A stretch of 8,659 bases of DNA, from contig JAQUNS010000020.1 of assembly GCA_028717465.1 (NCBI GenBank), forward strand, positions 1 to 8,659, written 5' to 3'. The position numbers were made by a program, and so were the translations under genes. The stretch is from Candidatus Omnitrophota bacterium. GTDB lineage: Bacteria; Omnitrophota; Gorgyraeia; Kaelpiales; Kaelpiaceae. The notes under the pieces were generated by a model. It did no database searches, was not told the origin of the DNA, and was given only the letters and a program-made list of their open reading frames with translations. Numbering within the stretch: the first letter of the stretch is position 1; each line of letters begins with the position of its first letter. Of this stretch, positions 7,955-8,659 are shown piece by piece.

Positions 7955-7983
7955 ATTATACGGTTAAGAAAAATTAAAGTAAA
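7955..7983 (-). promoter_or_regulatory. Predicted sigma-70-type promoter of argDF
   Basis: The minus strand has a perfect -10 hexamer TATAAT (7955-7960). With exactly 17 nt of spacer, TTTACT occupies the -35 position (7978-7983), matching four of six positions of TTGACA. The start point would fall near 7948, giving a leader of about 20 nt that carries the argD Shine-Dalgarno. The -35 is the outermost unit of the heptamer array. No ArgR-type operator pair was found. The prediction rests on sequence only, and AT-rich DNA gives chance TATAAT matches, though spacing and position here are good. Confidence 0.5.
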
Positions 7984-8026
7984 TAGTAAATAGCAAACTG
8001 TAAGCAGTAAACAGTAAATAGTAAAT
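7978..8026 (+). repeat. Heptamer tandem array, seven units
   Basis: Seven contiguous 7-bp units without gaps. Units 1, 2, 6 and 7 are AGTAAAT. Units 3, 4 and 5 are the variants AGCAAAC, TGTAAGC and AGTAAAC. The exact units flank the diverged ones, so the array is near-symmetric. It is noncoding, between argD and the orphan frames, and reads ATTTACT on the argD strand. Similar degenerate heptamer satellites occur in some uncultured bacterial genomes; this is from memory and not checked. Confidence 0.88.
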
Positions 8027-8096
8027 ATTTCTTATTGGCAAGCAGACGACCGATAAATACAACCTACTTACAAGGCAATGAACCGTAAAATCTAAT

Positions 8097-8136
8097 AACG
8101 TGAGAACGTGCAAACGTGAGAATGTGCAAACGTGAC
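8097..8136 (+). repeat. Octamer tandem array, five units
   Basis: Five contiguous 8-bp units: AACGTGAG, AACGTGCA, AACGTGAG, AATGTGCA and AACGTGAC. The alternating GAG/GCA endings show that a 16-bp dimer was duplicated, followed by a half unit. The array ends 2 bp before the stop codon of the next gene (8139). It contains no hairpin, so it is not a rho-independent terminator. It is unrelated in sequence and period to the heptamer array 70 bp away. Confidence 0.88.
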
Positions 8137-8138
8137 AA

Positions 8139-8465
8139 CTAAGCAGTATCTTTGATAAGCATCCAGAAAGAATGCTGATAAGAGAGCAGGCAGAATTTAT
8201 TGTCTTTTTGCGGTATTTTGACAAGGCCTACGATCCGCCAACTGAAAAATTTTCTATTACCTTTTATATTTCTGTAAATATACATCTGGGGCTTAAAGTC
8301 ATACTCATATACAGGCTTCCTGCACTCATTATTTGAAAGCACTTTATACAGGCTCCTTCTTCTGGAATAAACCTGGATATCTTTCTCCTGCACTTTCTCT
8401 GTAACTCTTACCTCCCGCCTATCAAGTGCAGGCCTAGTCTGCTTGGCAAATATTATGCTGTGCAT
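8139..8465 (-). CDS. Hypothetical protein, 108 residues
   Basis: I do not recognise this protein. It would have 108 residues, basic and without a membrane helix or signal peptide. The first 70 residues are rich in Arg, Lys and Glu. The end (SWRIVGLVKIP, then FCLLSYQHSFWMLIK) alternates like beta strands. I chose ATG 8465 because GGAGG stands 9 nt upstream (8475-8479). The longer alternative, ATG 8498, has no nearby ribosome site. The start is 1 nt past the stop of the frame at 8467-8658, which suggests coupled translation. Arginine codons include five AGG and two CGG in the frame as extended to 8498, unlike the AGA-rich genes nearby, so the stretch may have a different origin or not be coding. 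A codon-aligned antisense frame is also open over part of it, so confidence is limited. Confidence 0.42.
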   Translation of the reverse strand: MHSIIFAKQTRPALDRREVRVTEKVQEKDIQVYSRRRSLYKVLSNNECRKPVYEYDFKPQMYIYRNIKGNRKFFSWRIVGLVKIPQKDNKFCLLSYQHSFWMLIKDTA

Positions 8466-8466
8466 A

Positions 8467-8658
8467 TCAGGATTCCTCCATTTCTGATATATAGCCATGA
8501 GACCAGCAGCTTCTTCTTATGGCCTCCAGATGCTGGGAAGATCCAGGCTGCAAAACTTTATCCTGAAGCCCCCTGCTGTCATTATCATATACAGCGAAAT
8601 GATAGGGCCGGAATATAATGTCCATAAGATTACTATCATTTTGCCCGTCAAAATGCAT
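8467..8658 (-). CDS. Hypothetical protein, possibly C-terminal part of a longer gene
   Basis: This frame of 63 codons reaches the window edge; the ATG at 8658 may be an internal Met, so it could be the end of a longer gene. The sequence is not recognised: polar, with a hydrophobic-aromatic stretch (MDIIFRPYHFAVYDND, about residues 12-27) and no transmembrane helix. It ends 1 nt before the likely start of the 108-residue frame downstream. The two would form the end of a transcription unit coming from beyond the window. A frameshift joining the two frames into one protein is an alternative, because they overlap by 32 nt if the second starts at 8498. Confidence 0.38.
   Translation of the reverse strand: MHFDGQNDSNLMDIIFRPYHFAVYDNDSRGLQDKVLQPGSSQHLEAIRRSCWSHGYISEMEES
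8475..8479 (-). promoter_or_regulatory. Shine-Dalgarno that decides the start at 8465
   Basis: The minus strand reads GGAGG, 9 nt before ATG 8465 and inside the last codons of the upstream frame. It favours the 108-residue start over the longer ATG 8498 and favours two coupled genes over one frameshifted gene. Confidence 0.5.
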
Positions 8659-8659
8659 C

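Noticed and set aside
7978..8136. CRISPR array
   Set aside because: The units are contiguous 7- and 8-mers with no spacers and no cas genes nearby.
7964..8224. Minus-strand open frame of 86 codons across the repeat region
   Set aside because: It is largely a translation of the two tandem arrays and overlaps the end of the 8139-8465 gene in another frame. No ribosome site, and a composition set by the repeats.
8157..8325. Plus-strand frame with ATG near 8171 (about 50 codons) antisense to the hypothetical gene
   Set aside because: Looks protein-like, but it is the codon-aligned complement of the minus frame, which explains the resemblance. It is short and lacks a Shine-Dalgarno.

Overview
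The window is AT-rich bacterial DNA that uses ATA (Ile), AAA (Lys) and AGA (Arg) codons heavily. Genes are packed tightly, and there are short heptamer and octamer tandem arrays in the one real intergenic gap. Combined with B12-type radical SAM proteins and GT-C glycosyltransferases, this suggests an uncultured Gram-negative-type lineage. Candidatus Omnitrophota is my best but tentative guess; nothing in the window fixes the taxonomy.

Layout. Bases 2-3848 (+) form one compact operon: the 3' part of a radical SAM gene, a GT39/PMT-like polytopic glycosyltransferase, a GT2 polyprenyl-phosphate-type glycosyltransferase, and a class I SAM methyltransferase. The gaps are 4 nt or overlaps of 28 and 8 nt. 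This looks like a module for building or modifying a surface or lipid-linked glycan. It meets, tail to tail with a 20-bp coding overlap, a second polytopic GT-C-like protein on the minus strand (3829-5775). That protein carries an unusual soluble C-terminal tail made of degenerate Gly-centred helical repeats.

Upstream of it on the minus strand are argF (5857-6744) and argD (6741-7928), joined by an ATGA overlap. They encode ornithine carbamoyltransferase and acetylornithine aminotransferase of arginine synthesis. A good Shine-Dalgarno and a perfect TATAAT -10 precede argD. The matching -35 lies in the last unit of a heptamer tandem array, so the argDF transcript probably starts there. No convincing terminator follows argF, so the membrane gene could be co-transcribed.

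Bases 7929-8138 hold the argD promoter plus two unrelated tandem arrays (7-mer and 8-mer). Bases 8139-8658 carry two short minus-strand reading frames I cannot name. They are separated by 1 nt, with a strong GGAGG site that decides the start of the second. They are probably the end of another transcription unit entering from beyond the window.

The arginine genes and the methyltransferase are ordinary. The least explained parts are the repeat-tailed membrane protein, the glycan operon as a set, the array-embedded promoter and the two orphan frames.
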